Positions 7,943 through 16,440 of a stretch of 64,000 nucleotides of DNA are shown here, piece after piece. The notes below the pieces were generated by a model, which saw only the letters and a program-made list of their open reading frames with translations, ran no database searches and had not been told where the DNA came from. Within the stretch, counting starts at the first letter, position 1, and each line of letters begins with the position of its first letter. Source of the DNA: Candidatus Palauibacter scopulicola (lineage in GTDB: Bacteria > Gemmatimonadota > Gemmatimonadetes > Palauibacterales > Palauibacteraceae); the NCBI RefSeq assembly GCF_947581915.1, contig NZ_CANPWG010000013.1, positions 1 to 64,000 of the forward strand. Reading direction: 5' to 3'. The position numbers and the translations under genes are program-made.

Positions 7943-9676
7943 GTGATGCCGCGCGGTACGATCAGCAGACCGGGCGGGCGGCTGGCCCGTCGCCTTGCCG
8001 CCGGCGCGGTCTTCCAGGCGGTCTTGTGGCTGGGCGGCGCACCGGCATCGGGGCAGCAGCACGCGGGCCACATGATGGCGACGGACAGCATGGGGGCCGT
8101 GTGGCGCATGCCGCCGCAGCCGATCCCGATGCCGATGATGCTTCCGGGTCTGATGGGCGCGGTCCCTGCGGTGACTCCGTATCTGCCCGACCCCGGCCAC
8201 GACCCCGCGATGCTCCCGGAGGCGGTCCTCCGCGAGGTCGTGGAGATGGCCGACGGCGACACGCTCCGCCTCGAGGCCGGGTTCGTCCGGCGCACGATCG
8301 GGATGCGAACCTTCACGATGTACGGCTTCAATGGACAGTACCCCGGGCCCCTCATCCGCGTCCCGCAGGGCGCGGAGATCATCGTCCTGTTCACGAATCA
8401 CATCGACCTGCCGACGGCGGTCCACTGGCACGGCCTGCGGCTCGAGAACGAGTTCGACGGCGTGCCCGGCCTCACCCAGGACCCGGTCGAGCCGGGCGAG
8501 TCGTTCATGTACCGGGTCTACTTCCCCGACGCCGGCCTCTACTGGTATCACCCGCACCACCGCGAGGACATCCAGCAGGACCTGGGCCTGTACGGGAACA
8601 TGGTCGTCGACGCGCCCGCGCCGGATTACTACGGCCCGGCGAACGGCGAGGACTTCCTCATGCTCGACGACCTGCTCGTCGATGAGGGGGGACTCTTTCC
8701 CTGGGGACGCGAAGCCGCCGTGCAAACGTTGATGGGCCGGTTCGGGAACCAGTTGCTCGTGAACGGCGAGCCGCGCTGGGAGGCCACGGTCCGCCGTGGC
8801 GAGGTCCGCCGGCTCTATCTCACGAACGTCGCGAACACGCGCACCTTCAACCTCGTCCTGGAGGGCGCGGAGATGAAGCTGGTGGGGGCGGACGTGAGCA
8901 AGTTCGAGCGCGAGAGCTTCGTCTCCAACGTCGTCCTCGCCCCCGCCCAGCGGTACATCGTCGACGCGCGTTTCGACGAGCCCGGCACGTACGCGCTCCT
9001 CAACCCGATCCAGGCCATCGACCACTTCAACGGCCGCTTCTATCCGCAGACGGACACGCTCGGGATCGTCACCGTCCTCGACGAGCCGGTCGCGGAGGAC
9101 CACGGGGACGCGTTCGCCACGCTGCGCGAACACGCGGACGTCATCGAGGACATCGACCGTTACCGCGCCGAGTTCAACCGCCCCGTCGACCATGAGATCG
9201 AACTCACGGCACGCGTGGGGGACCTGCCCAGCGACATCGTCGCCGTGATGGCGATCGACACGCTGTACTTCCCGCCCGTCGAATGGACGGACGCGATGCC
9301 GATGATGAACTACCTCTCCACGTCGGAGAACCTGACGTGGATCATGCGCGACACGCGCACAGGGAAGGAGAACGGGGACATCGACTGGCGCTTCACGGAA
9401 GGGGACATCCTCAAGATCCGGATCCACAACCTGCGCCGCTCGTTCCACCCCATGCAGCACCCGATCCACATCCACGGGCAGCGCTTCCTGATTCTCTCGA
9501 GGGACGGGGTGCCGTCGGACAATCTCGCCTGGAAGGACACGATGGTGATCCCGGTCGGGTCGACGTTCGACATCCTGCTCGAGGCCTCCAACTCTGGCCG
9601 CTGGATGGCGCACTGCCATATTGCGGAACATCTGGAGGCCGGCATGTCCATGGTGTTCACGGTGGACCCCGGCTAG
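7943..9676 (+). CDS. Multicopper oxidase (three-domain, exported)
   Basis: A 577-residue laccase/CueO-type enzyme. All four copper motifs are present: HWHGL, YWYHPH, HPMQHPIHIHG and the C-terminal HCHIAEHLEAGM, which supplies the type 1 site with an axial Met. After an N-terminal hydrophobic signal the mature protein begins with a Met/His-rich stretch (QQHAGHMMATDSM, then IPMPMMLPGLM), as in copper-resistance oxidases. This favours a cuprous or metal oxidase role over a classical laccase. GTG at 7943 and ATG at 7946 are adjacent possible starts. Confidence 0.9.
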   Translation: MMPRGTISRPGGRLARRLAAGAVFQAVLWLGGAPASGQQHAGHMMATDSMGAVWRMPPQPIPMPMMLPGLMGAVPAVTPYLPDPGHDPAMLPEAVLREVVEMADGDTLRLEAGFVRRTIGMRTFTMYGFNGQYPGPLIRVPQGAEIIVLFTNHIDLPTAVHWHGLRLENEFDGVPGLTQDPVEPGESFMYRVYFPDAGLYWYHPHHREDIQQDLGLYGNMVVDAPAPDYYGPANGEDFLMLDDLLVDEGGLFPWGREAAVQTLMGRFGNQLLVNGEPRWEATVRRGEVRRLYLTNVANTRTFNLVLEGAEMKLVGADVSKFERESFVSNVVLAPAQRYIVDARFDEPGTYALLNPIQAIDHFNGRFYPQTDTLGIVTVLDEPVAEDHGDAFATLREHADVIEDIDRYRAEFNRPVDHEIELTARVGDLPSDIVAVMAIDTLYFPPVEWTDAMPMMNYLSTSENLTWIMRDTRTGKENGDIDWRFTEGDILKIRIHNLRRSFHPMQHPIHIHGQRFLILSRDGVPSDNLAWKDTMVIPVGSTFDILLEASNSGRWMAHCHIAEHLEAGMSMVFTVDPG

Positions 9677-9713
9677 CAGTCCGCGGGCTGCCCGCTCGAA
9701 AACGGAGGAAAGC

Positions 9714-11090
9714 ATGAAGGTTGGAAATCGGACCCTGACACTCTTCGCGGTCGCCGTTCTCGGCGCAGCGTTCGTCGCCCCGGCGGCGCTCGGCGCCCAG
9801 GCGATCGACGTCGTGGAGCGCGGCAGCCGGAACATGGAAGTGCTCGGACACGTCCCGCTCGGCCCGCGGCTCAGCATCGCGGACATGGACATCGAGCAGG
9901 AGATGCACCGGCCGTACGCGTACGTGGCGCGCATGCAGTACGGGCCGGTCGGTCCGAAGGGGCTGGACATCGTCTCGATCGAGGACCCGGAGAACCCCGA
10001 GGTGCTCTACGAGTGGCGGATCGAAGACCAGGATCTCCACCAGCGCACGGGCGGGATGGACGTGAAGCACTTCAAGTGGGGCGACCGCTACTACGTCGTG
10101 CAGTCGCTCCAGTTCGGGCAGGGCGGCCCGGACTCCGACATGGGGGCCGTCGTCCTCGACGTCACGGGACTGCCGGACGCCTCCACCGTGCGTGAGGTGG
10201 CCCGCATCCGGGAGCCCGAGCTTCCGGGCGGCTTCCACAACATCTTCGTCTACAAGCACTCGAACATGAACGTCTACCTCGTGGCCACGGTCTCCGGACC
10301 GTACGCGGCCGTCTACGACCTCGGGGCCCTCGTCGAGGGGCGGGGCGATCAGATGGTGGCGCAGATCCCGGTCCCGGATCAGGGGATGACGGGGAACCGG
10401 CGGCGGGGCTACCACGATTTCTATCTCGGCTATCACCCGGAAACGGGGACGGACCGCTTCTACGGCGGCGGCACCGGCGGCTACTACATCTACGACGTGA
10501 CGGACCTCGGGAGTCCCGAGCTTCTGACGCAGATCGTCGGCGTCTCCGGCATCCGCAGCGGCCACACGTTCACACCCACGCCGGACGGCAACTTCGCGAT
10601 CGCGGAAACGGAGTATCAGTACGCGCCGCTCCGGATCTTCGACCTCCGGCCGGGGCTGAACGGCGAGGTGTCCGCCATCAACCGCCCGATCGCGGCGTGG
10701 ACGGCGAACTGGAAGAACCTCGTCCACAACCACGAGGTGCGTTGGCCGCTCGTGTTCGTGTCCGGGTACCTGGATGGGCTCGTCGTGTTCAACATGATGG
10801 ACCCGGAGAATCCGATCACGGTGGGCCACTACGACACCTACCTGGGGCCGCCGAACGTCGACCGGACGCCCGTCTTCAACGGCACGTTCGGGGTCGATGT
10901 CCGGAACGAGGACGGACTCATCGTGGTGAGCGACATGACGACGGGTCTGTGGACCTTCCGGATGGAGGGCTTCCAGGGGTGGAACGGCGACGACTGGGGC
11001 ATGCCGAACATCTCGAGCGCCCAGGACTGGGACAACGGGCCCGCCGGCGCGGCCGGGCGCATCACGACGGATCAGCAGCAGGGCGACTGA
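9714..11090 (+). CDS. Secreted LVIVD-repeat beta-propeller protein
   Basis: 458 residues with a Sec signal peptide cleaved near ALGAQA. The mature chain consists of repeated segments of the LVIVD type (GLDIVSIEDPENPEVL, GYYIYDVTDLGSPELL, GLVVFNMMDPENPITV), which form a beta-propeller. Propellers of this kind are predicted to mediate binding; no catalytic residues are evident. The ATG at 9714 is chosen for a strong GGAGGA 5 bases upstream; further in-frame sequence would overlap the oxidase gene. A position 37 bases after the oxidase suggests one operon. Confidence 0.85.
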   Translation: MKVGNRTLTLFAVAVLGAAFVAPAALGAQAIDVVERGSRNMEVLGHVPLGPRLSIADMDIEQEMHRPYAYVARMQYGPVGPKGLDIVSIEDPENPEVLYEWRIEDQDLHQRTGGMDVKHFKWGDRYYVVQSLQFGQGGPDSDMGAVVLDVTGLPDASTVREVARIREPELPGGFHNIFVYKHSNMNVYLVATVSGPYAAVYDLGALVEGRGDQMVAQIPVPDQGMTGNRRRGYHDFYLGYHPETGTDRFYGGGTGGYYIYDVTDLGSPELLTQIVGVSGIRSGHTFTPTPDGNFAIAETEYQYAPLRIFDLRPGLNGEVSAINRPIAAWTANWKNLVHNHEVRWPLVFVSGYLDGLVVFNMMDPENPITVGHYDTYLGPPNVDRTPVFNGTFGVDVRNEDGLIVVSDMTTGLWTFRMEGFQGWNGDDWGMPNISSAQDWDNGPAGAAGRITTDQQQGD

Positions 11091-11100
11091 CGCCGGCGGC

Positions 11101-12891
11101 ATGAGCGCCCGGCCACGGCTCCTCGTGGTCGGGAGCCCCTCACTGGACCTCCTGCACCTCGGCGGCCGCTCCGTGCGGTCCGCCGGGGGCGCGGGACTCT
11201 ACACGGCGCTCGCGGCGCAACGGGTCGGGGCCGACGTCACGGTCGTCGCGCCGCGGCCCGATCCCATGCCGGCGGAACTCGATCCGGCGGACCGCATCCT
11301 CGACTGGCGCGGGCCTCCCGTCCCGCCGTCGGCACTCCCCCACTTCGAGATCGAGTACTTCCCCGACGGCCGGACCGTCTATCGCCGGGCGGTGCGCGGT
11401 TCCGAGGGGGACATCCGTTACGGCGACATCCCCGACGCGGGGCCGGGCGCCTTCGCCTACGTCGTCCCCCTTCTCGACCCGGAGCTGCAGCTGGGGTTTG
11501 CTCGGCGGCTGGCCGAGGCGGGCGTGCGCGTGGGGTGCGGGACGTACGCGCCGGGGATCCGCGCGCACCGGGAGGTCGTCTCGCGGGTGGTGGAGGCGTC
11601 CCACTACTTCTTCTGCAACGAGGAGGAGGCCGGTCTCCTCTTCGGGTCTCTCGACCAGGTGGCGGTCCCGCCGGGGCGCGTGGTTTTCGTTACCCGGGGA
11701 CCGCGGGGGGCTCGTGTCGTTCTGGGCGACCACTCGATCGATGTCCCCGCCCCCGAGGTCGAGGAGGTGGATCCCACGGGCGCCGGCGACACCTTCTGCG
11801 GGACGGCGCTGGCCCAGGTGGCGGCCGGAGACCATCCCGCCATCGCCGCGCGCGTCGCGGCGGCCTGCGCCGCGCAGACGGTGACGGGCATCGGTCCGGC
11901 GCCGCTCCTCGCGGACGGCCCGCCGCCGACGGTGCCGCGGGATGCTCGGGTCCGCCTCGACGGGGATCGTATCCGGCGGGTGGCCGCGGTCATCGCGACG
12001 GCCCCCGAGGCGGCGGCGTTCGCCTTCACCGGACCCGACTTCCCCGAACCCGGCGATCCGGCGGCGCTCGATTTCTTCTTCGCCGGGACCGTGCAGCAGT
12101 TCGGTTTCTGGCACGAGCGCGAGGGTCGCTACCGGGAACCCATGATCGCCTCTCTGGGGGGCCGGGCCCTCAAGGGGAGCGACTACCTGTGGGCAACCTA
12201 CCTGCGCTGGGCCCGCGAGGCGCCGGACGCACTCACGCCCGCCGGCCAGGCCATCCTCGACGACGCGGCGTTCGACCGCCACCTCCGGGACGACGGAGGA
12301 GGCAACCCGCTCCCCGCCGGCGCCCTCCATCCGGGGTGCGCGCGGGCCTACGGCCGCGACATGCTGGGTCTCGGCCTGACGCCGGCGTCGCTCCTGGCCG
12401 AAGCCAACGTCACGGAGCGGCCCCTCGCCCGCTTTCTCGCGCGCCTCGACGCGGTCGGCGGCTACAAGGAGGACCCGTGGCGGAAGAAGTCCGCCCTCCT
12501 CGCGGCGATCCTCAGCCAGCGCCCGGAACGCTTCCTGCGGCTGGGGGAGGCGGAGGACGTGCCGCCGATCGTCGACTACCACTGCCAGCGCAGCTGCCTC
12601 CGGCTCGGCGTCGTGTCCGTGGACGACGAGCTGCTGGCCGCGAAGCTCGCGAAGCGGGAGGTTGTGAGCGCGGAAGAGGAGGAGGCCGTGCGCGCCGCCT
12701 GCTACGAGGCGGTCGGAGAGATCCGGCGCCTGAGCGGGCGCTCCATGGGGGCGGTGGACTGGTTCTTCTTTCAGAACCGGACCCGCTGCCCGGAGATGAC
12801 GGAACCGGACTGCGCGGCGTGCCCCGCGGATCCCGTCTGCGGGCACCGCACCCGACTCTTCCAGCCGGTGTTTCGCACGACCGCGTATTGA
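11101..12891 (+). CDS. PfkB-family kinase fused to a queuosine-salvage-like (DUF2419/Qng1) domain
   Basis: 596 residues in two parts. Residues 1-280 are a PfkB sugar/nucleoside kinase with GGAGLYTALAAQRVGA near the N-terminus and the anion-hole motif DPTGAGDTF (224-232; D230 the catalytic base). Residues about 290-596 resemble the queuosine salvage N-glycosylase family: FGFWH (334-338), a lysine-rich WRKKSALLAAIL helix, VDYH (D492) and SVDDELLAAKLAKREVVS. They end with four cysteines (C563, C571, C574, C580) spaced like the endonuclease III cluster loop. Qng1 is known to act on queuosine 5'-monophosphate, so a fused nucleoside kinase could supply its substrate; this coupling is inference. The LVIVD gene ends 10 bases upstream. 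Confidence 0.8.
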   Translation: MSARPRLLVVGSPSLDLLHLGGRSVRSAGGAGLYTALAAQRVGADVTVVAPRPDPMPAELDPADRILDWRGPPVPPSALPHFEIEYFPDGRTVYRRAVRGSEGDIRYGDIPDAGPGAFAYVVPLLDPELQLGFARRLAEAGVRVGCGTYAPGIRAHREVVSRVVEASHYFFCNEEEAGLLFGSLDQVAVPPGRVVFVTRGPRGARVVLGDHSIDVPAPEVEEVDPTGAGDTFCGTALAQVAAGDHPAIAARVAAACAAQTVTGIGPAPLLADGPPPTVPRDARVRLDGDRIRRVAAVIATAPEAAAFAFTGPDFPEPGDPAALDFFFAGTVQQFGFWHEREGRYREPMIASLGGRALKGSDYLWATYLRWAREAPDALTPAGQAILDDAAFDRHLRDDGGGNPLPAGALHPGCARAYGRDMLGLGLTPASLLAEANVTERPLARFLARLDAVGGYKEDPWRKKSALLAAILSQRPERFLRLGEAEDVPPIVDYHCQRSCLRLGVVSVDDELLAAKLAKREVVSAEEEEAVRAACYEAVGEIRRLSGRSMGAVDWFFFQNRTRCPEMTEPDCAACPADPVCGHRTRLFQPVFRTTAY

Positions 12892-12959
12892 GTGTCCGGA
12901 CGCGCCATGCACGACCAACCGGACGAAGGACGACCCACCACAGGAATCGGGAGAATCTC

Positions 12960-13448
12960 ATGAGAAAGCTCGGAGTGACGTCGCTTCTCGCCGCGGCGAT
13001 GCTCGTCGCGCCCGCGTACGCCGCCGCACAGGATGACGCCGAAGCGGGGGCGGTCGCGGCGGTGCAGGCGTTGTTCGACGCCATGGCGGCCCGCGACGGC
13101 GATGCGATCCGCGGCCTGCTGACCGCGGGCGCCACCTTCGTGGCAACGGCAGAGACCCCGGACGGGGTACAGGTCCGGGAGAGCACCGGCGCCGAGTTCG
13201 CGGCCTCCATCGGTCAGCCCGGCCCCGCCCTGCTCGAACGGATGTGGGATCCGCACGTGATGATCGAGGGTCCGATCGCCGTCGTGTGGACGCCGTACGA
13301 CTTCCACGTGGACGGCGAGTTCAGCCACTGCGGCATCGACGCGGTCAGCCTCGTGCACTCGAGCGACGGCTGGAGGATCTCGAGCATCGCCTACACGCGC
13401 GAAACGGAGAACTGCGAGCCGAGCCCGCTCGGCCCCCCGGGCGGTTGA
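12960..13448 (+). CDS. Secreted NTF2-like (DUF4440) protein
   Basis: 162 residues with a Sec signal peptide (cleavage near YAAAQ). The mature part is a single NTF2-like domain: VQALFDAMAARDGDAIRGLL starting helix, then strands ending with HSSDGWRISSIAYTRE. It differs from the lipoprotein at 3604 in lacking a lipobox. The ATG is preceded by GGGAGA with 6-base spacing. Ligand or activity cannot be inferred. The reading frame continues upstream through the kinase-fusion gene, but those residues are non-coding shadow. Confidence 0.82.
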   Translation: MRKLGVTSLLAAAMLVAPAYAAAQDDAEAGAVAAVQALFDAMAARDGDAIRGLLTAGATFVATAETPDGVQVRESTGAEFAASIGQPGPALLERMWDPHVMIEGPIAVVWTPYDFHVDGEFSHCGIDAVSLVHSSDGWRISSIAYTRETENCEPSPLGPPGG

Positions 13449-13470
13449 CGCCGACGCCCAGCCCGTTGGA

Positions 13471-13490
13471 GGCGTTCCCGCGGGAACGTC
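13471..13490. terminator. Gene-end palindrome, copy 1 (T-less hairpin)
   Basis: The sequence GGCGTTCCCGCGGGAACGTC can fold into a 10-pair stem with one G-U pair. It lies between two convergent genes and abuts the DoxX stop codon. It differs by one base from the copies at 30571 and 61805. There is no T-run, so it is not a classical intrinsic terminator, but its position suggests a bidirectional 3'-end signal. Confidence 0.6.
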
Positions 13491-13922
13491 TCAGTCGATG
13501 ACGACCTCTACGTCGCTCGTGAAGAGGCTCCTGGCCGTCGCGATCCCGGATCCGGCCAGCACGAGGGTCAGCAGGGCGGCGATCAGGAGCAGGTTGAACT
13601 CGTAGCCTCCCTGGCCCGGGCCCACGACGTAGAAGCCGTTGGCCAGGTGTACCAGAAAGATCCCCGCCACCATGTGCGCGGCGAGGAGCAGTGAGAAGGG
13701 CGTCACGAACAGGCCCGCGATCAGGCACGCGCCGCCCAGGGTCTCGGCGAGCGCGATCCCCCACGCGGCGACCCCGGAGAGCGGGATTCCGATCGATCCG
13801 AGGAAGACCGCGGTGCCCTCGATGCCGCCGGCCAGCTTGGGCGCGCCGTGCATCACGAAGATCAGACCGATCACCACGCGGAGGATGGCCAGACCGAGAC
13901 CGGGGTTTCTGCCACCGAGCAT
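13491..13922 (-). CDS. DoxX family membrane protein
   Basis: 143 residues with four predicted membrane helices; LRVVIGLIFVMHGAPKLAGG and the later LLLAAHMVAGIFLVHLANGFY are typical of DoxX. Some relatives are quinone-reactive subunits of thiosulfate oxidase, while most bacterial ones are of unknown role. The ATG at 13922 is preferred over an upstream in-frame start because AAAGGAGG lies 5 bases before it. It follows the ZIP gene by 50 bases on the same strand and may belong to that operon. Confidence 0.88.
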   Translation of the reverse strand: MLGGRNPGLGLAILRVVIGLIFVMHGAPKLAGGIEGTAVFLGSIGIPLSGVAAWGIALAETLGGACLIAGLFVTPFSLLLAAHMVAGIFLVHLANGFYVVGPGQGGYEFNLLLIAALLTLVLAGSGIATARSLFTSDVEVVID

Positions 13923-13972
13923 CGTGCCTCCTTTGGTGTGACACCACACGGCTTACGCCGTCAGGCCAGCAG

Positions 13973-15196
13973 CTATGCGGTCACCATGAGTGCGGTGCCG
14001 TACATGACGAGCAGGCCGAGGAGGAGGCCCGTGGCGTTGAGGGGAGTGAACAGGCCCTGCGGCCAGCTCTTCCGGATCAGCCGCGTGACCTCGACGATGA
14101 CCTGCAGGATGGCTCCGGCCCCGAGCGCGAGGAAGAAGGTCGCCAGCGTCGGCGAATAGGAGAAGCCGCCGGCCCACGCCCCCAGGACGGTCGGGACGCC
14201 GGCGATGCCGCCCATGAAGGCGAAGTGCCGCAGCGCGGGCCGTCGGTCCGCCACGGGCGCGACAATCGCGAGCCCCTCCGTCGTGTTGTGGAGCGCGAAT
14301 CCGATGACGAGGAAGCTCCCGAGCGCGATCTCGCCCAGGGAGAAGGCCGCCCCGATCGCGAGCCCCTCGCCAAGGTTGTGCAGCCCGATGCTGATGGCGA
14401 TCAGGTACGCCACCGTGAGCCCGGGGCTCGCCCCGCCGCCCGCGCCCGTGGAGCCTCCGCCGCTCCTGCCGCGTCCGAGGTTCCCCAAGGCTCTGAGCCC
14501 GACGATGGCGCCGATCACCCCGACGGCGATGAGCCCGGCGGCCTGGAATCCCTCCGGCACGAGCGCCGATGCCTCGAGCGTGTCCTCGAACGCATCGACG
14601 ACGAGGAACGCCAGCAGGCCCACGGTGAGGCTGAGGTAGAAGTGGATCCACTTCCGGTCGATCCGGCGCAGGAAGGGATACCACAGCAGGCCCACGAGGA
14701 CCGGGATCACGCCCGCGTAGAGGCCGAGGAGGCCGAAAGTCGTCAGGTAGAGGGCGTTGGGGCGCGGCGAGAGCGTCGCCACCGCCACCTCGCGGTCGAA
14801 GGTGAGCCCGGTAGAGGTCACCAGCCGGATGACGTGGAGTTCGCCCTCCACCCAGGGATAGTCCAGTTCGAGCGTGGCCCGGGCGAGGCGCGGCAGGGTC
14901 GGATCGCCATCGATTTCGAACTGCCAGAACGCATCGTCGACGATCACCTGCGCGATGGTGGCCGCCTCGGGGCCGCCGTTCACGACGTGCAGGCGCATGA
15001 CGCCGGTCTCCGGGAAGCTCACGCGCTCGATCGTGAGGTCCTCGACGGGCGGGAACGCGTCCCGGAAGGGAGCCGTGGGATCGGCGCCGAAGAAGAACGC
15101 GATGAGCCCCGCCAGCAGCGCGAGCGGGAGGAGGCCCAGGACCCAGCGCGCCGGACCGCTGCGGCGAGGAGCGGCGTCGGGCCGCTCGTCAGACAT
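13973..15196 (-). CDS. ZIP-type metal transporter with an extracytoplasmic N-terminal domain
   Basis: 407 residues. The C-terminal 250 carry ZIP features: histidine-rich helix motifs HNLGEGLAIG and HNTTEGLAIV form the metal path, with a variable glycine-rich loop (GRGRSGGGSTGAGGG) before them. Unusually, the first helix is followed by about 100 residues of soluble beta-rich sequence, likely periplasmic, before the transporter core. The start overlaps the multicopper oxidase stop by 8 bases, implying coupled synthesis. ZIP proteins import Zn, Fe or Mn; which one is not determinable here. Confidence 0.85.
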   Translation of the reverse strand: MSDERPDAAPRRSGPARWVLGLLPLALLAGLIAFFFGADPTAPFRDAFPPVEDLTIERVSFPETGVMRLHVVNGGPEAATIAQVIVDDAFWQFEIDGDPTLPRLARATLELDYPWVEGELHVIRLVTSTGLTFDREVAVATLSPRPNALYLTTFGLLGLYAGVIPVLVGLLWYPFLRRIDRKWIHFYLSLTVGLLAFLVVDAFEDTLEASALVPEGFQAAGLIAVGVIGAIVGLRALGNLGRGRSGGGSTGAGGGASPGLTVAYLIAISIGLHNLGEGLAIGAAFSLGEIALGSFLVIGFALHNTTEGLAIVAPVADRRPALRHFAFMGGIAGVPTVLGAWAGGFSYSPTLATFFLALGAGAILQVIVEVTRLIRKSWPQGLFTPLNATGLLLGLLVMYGTALMVTA

Positions 15197-16295
15197 CGCG
15201 CGGCGCGGGGCCTACAGGCACGCCCTCTCCGGCGGCGAGCCGCTCGACCGCCTCGAAGAAGCCCATCCACCCCAGTTCCGCGAACTCGCTCTGGTGGGCG
15301 TGGAACATGTGCATGCCGGGGTGCTCGAGCCGGAACTCGAGGACGTGCCGCTCCCCCTGGCACAGCATGATCGTGTCCGTGAGTTCGTACTGGTCCGGCC
15401 GGGTGCCGGTCCGGAACACCTTGAACATGCCCGCGTGCAGGTGGAACGAGTTGATGAGGTCGAACTCGGTCGTGTTCACGAGATAGATGCGGCACAGGTC
15501 ATCCACGCCCACGCGCACGGGATGGTGGTGGTAGTAGAACGCCGATGTGTTGACCGCGTACACCTCGTTGTCGCCGTCCAGGTTGCTGTCGAACGCGTTC
15601 ATCACCATGACCATCTCCCGCGCCGGCTCCCGGCCTTCGGGCGGATCGACGATGAACGTCCCGTACAGACCCTTATGGATGTGCCGCTTGAGCGGCATCG
15701 TGTGGCAGTGGTACAGGTGGAGGCCGAATGGCTTCGCCTCGAACTCGTAGGTGAAACGCTGCCCCGGCTCCACGATCGGCTCGAAACCGTCCATCTCCGG
15801 CGGGTGCGTGCCGTGGAAGTGGATGGTGTGGGGGTGCGAGCCCGCGTTCGTGAACTCGACCTGGAGGATGTCCCCCTCGGTGCAACGCAGCGTCGGGCCG
15901 GGCACCTGCCCGTTGTAGGTCCACGCCGGGAAGAAGACGCCGGGCGCGATCTCGATCTCCCGGTCGAGCGCCACCATCTGCCAGCGGCGCACGACGCGCC
16001 CATCGGCCCGGGTCGTGACCTCTCCGTAATCGAAGTCGGTCAGGAAGGCCGCCGGATCGAACGGCCCATCGGGCCCGGGCATGCCGACGATCCCCATCGC
16101 CTCCTGGTGCGCCGCGTGCGAGCCCGCCGCGGCGTCAGCCGTTCCCGGCTCGCGCGGCAAGGCGCCGCTGGCCGCCAGCGCCGCAGCCGCGCCGCCCCGG
16201 GAGGCAAGATCCAGCACCGTCGCGCCCGATACGCCGGCAACCCCCGCCGCACCAAGCTTCAGCCAGTCGCGCCGACTCAACCTCTCCGGCTTCAC
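15189..16295 (-). CDS. Tat-exported two-domain multicopper oxidase
   Basis: 368 residues. A twin-arginine signal (LSRRDWLKLG) leads to two cupredoxin domains. Trinuclear-centre histidine pairs are in HTIHFHG, LYHCH, SFHLHAG and MFHAHQSEF. A type 1 copper site can be formed in the first domain by the Cys and His of LYHCHTMPLKRH. The size and layout match two-domain laccases and nitrite-reductase-like oxidases. Overlap with the ZIP gene suggests it oxidises a metal ion handled by the transporter. The operon is preceded by a 26-bp perfect palindrome. Confidence 0.88.
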   Translation of the reverse strand: MKPERLSRRDWLKLGAAGVAGVSGATVLDLASRGGAAAALAASGALPREPGTADAAAGSHAAHQEAMGIVGMPGPDGPFDPAAFLTDFDYGEVTTRADGRVVRRWQMVALDREIEIAPGVFFPAWTYNGQVPGPTLRCTEGDILQVEFTNAGSHPHTIHFHGTHPPEMDGFEPIVEPGQRFTYEFEAKPFGLHLYHCHTMPLKRHIHKGLYGTFIVDPPEGREPAREMVMVMNAFDSNLDGDNEVYAVNTSAFYYHHHPVRVGVDDLCRIYLVNTTEFDLINSFHLHAGMFKVFRTGTRPDQYELTDTIMLCQGERHVLEFRLEHPGMHMFHAHQSEFAELGWMGFFEAVERLAAGEGVPVGPAPRDV

Positions 16296-16344
16296 TCGTC
16301 CTCCGAATTTCCCGCGAACACCCGTCCGGACCGCGGCCCGGGAC

Positions 16345-16370
16345 CGATTTTTAGCCTAGGCTAAAAATCG
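16345..16370. promoter_or_regulatory. 26-bp perfect palindrome, candidate metalloregulator operator
   Basis: A perfect inverted repeat centred on CCTAGG with core TTTTTAGCCTAGGCTAAAAA, flanked by CGA/TCG. It stands 50 bases before the multicopper oxidase start and between two genes of the same strand, so it can only serve the oxidase-ZIP operon. A possible minus-strand promoter, TTGACG (16407-16402) and CATCTT (16384-16379) with 17-base spacing, would place the transcript start at about 16372, right at the palindrome. The AT-rich arms and length resemble DtxR/IdeR/MntR-type operators, but the match to any one consensus is partial. Confidence 0.65.
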
Positions 16371-16440
16371 TTTTTCGGAAGATGCACGGATCGTGGAGCG
16401 GCGTCAACAAAGCGCCCGGGTCCGGCCGTGGCAGGCGGGG

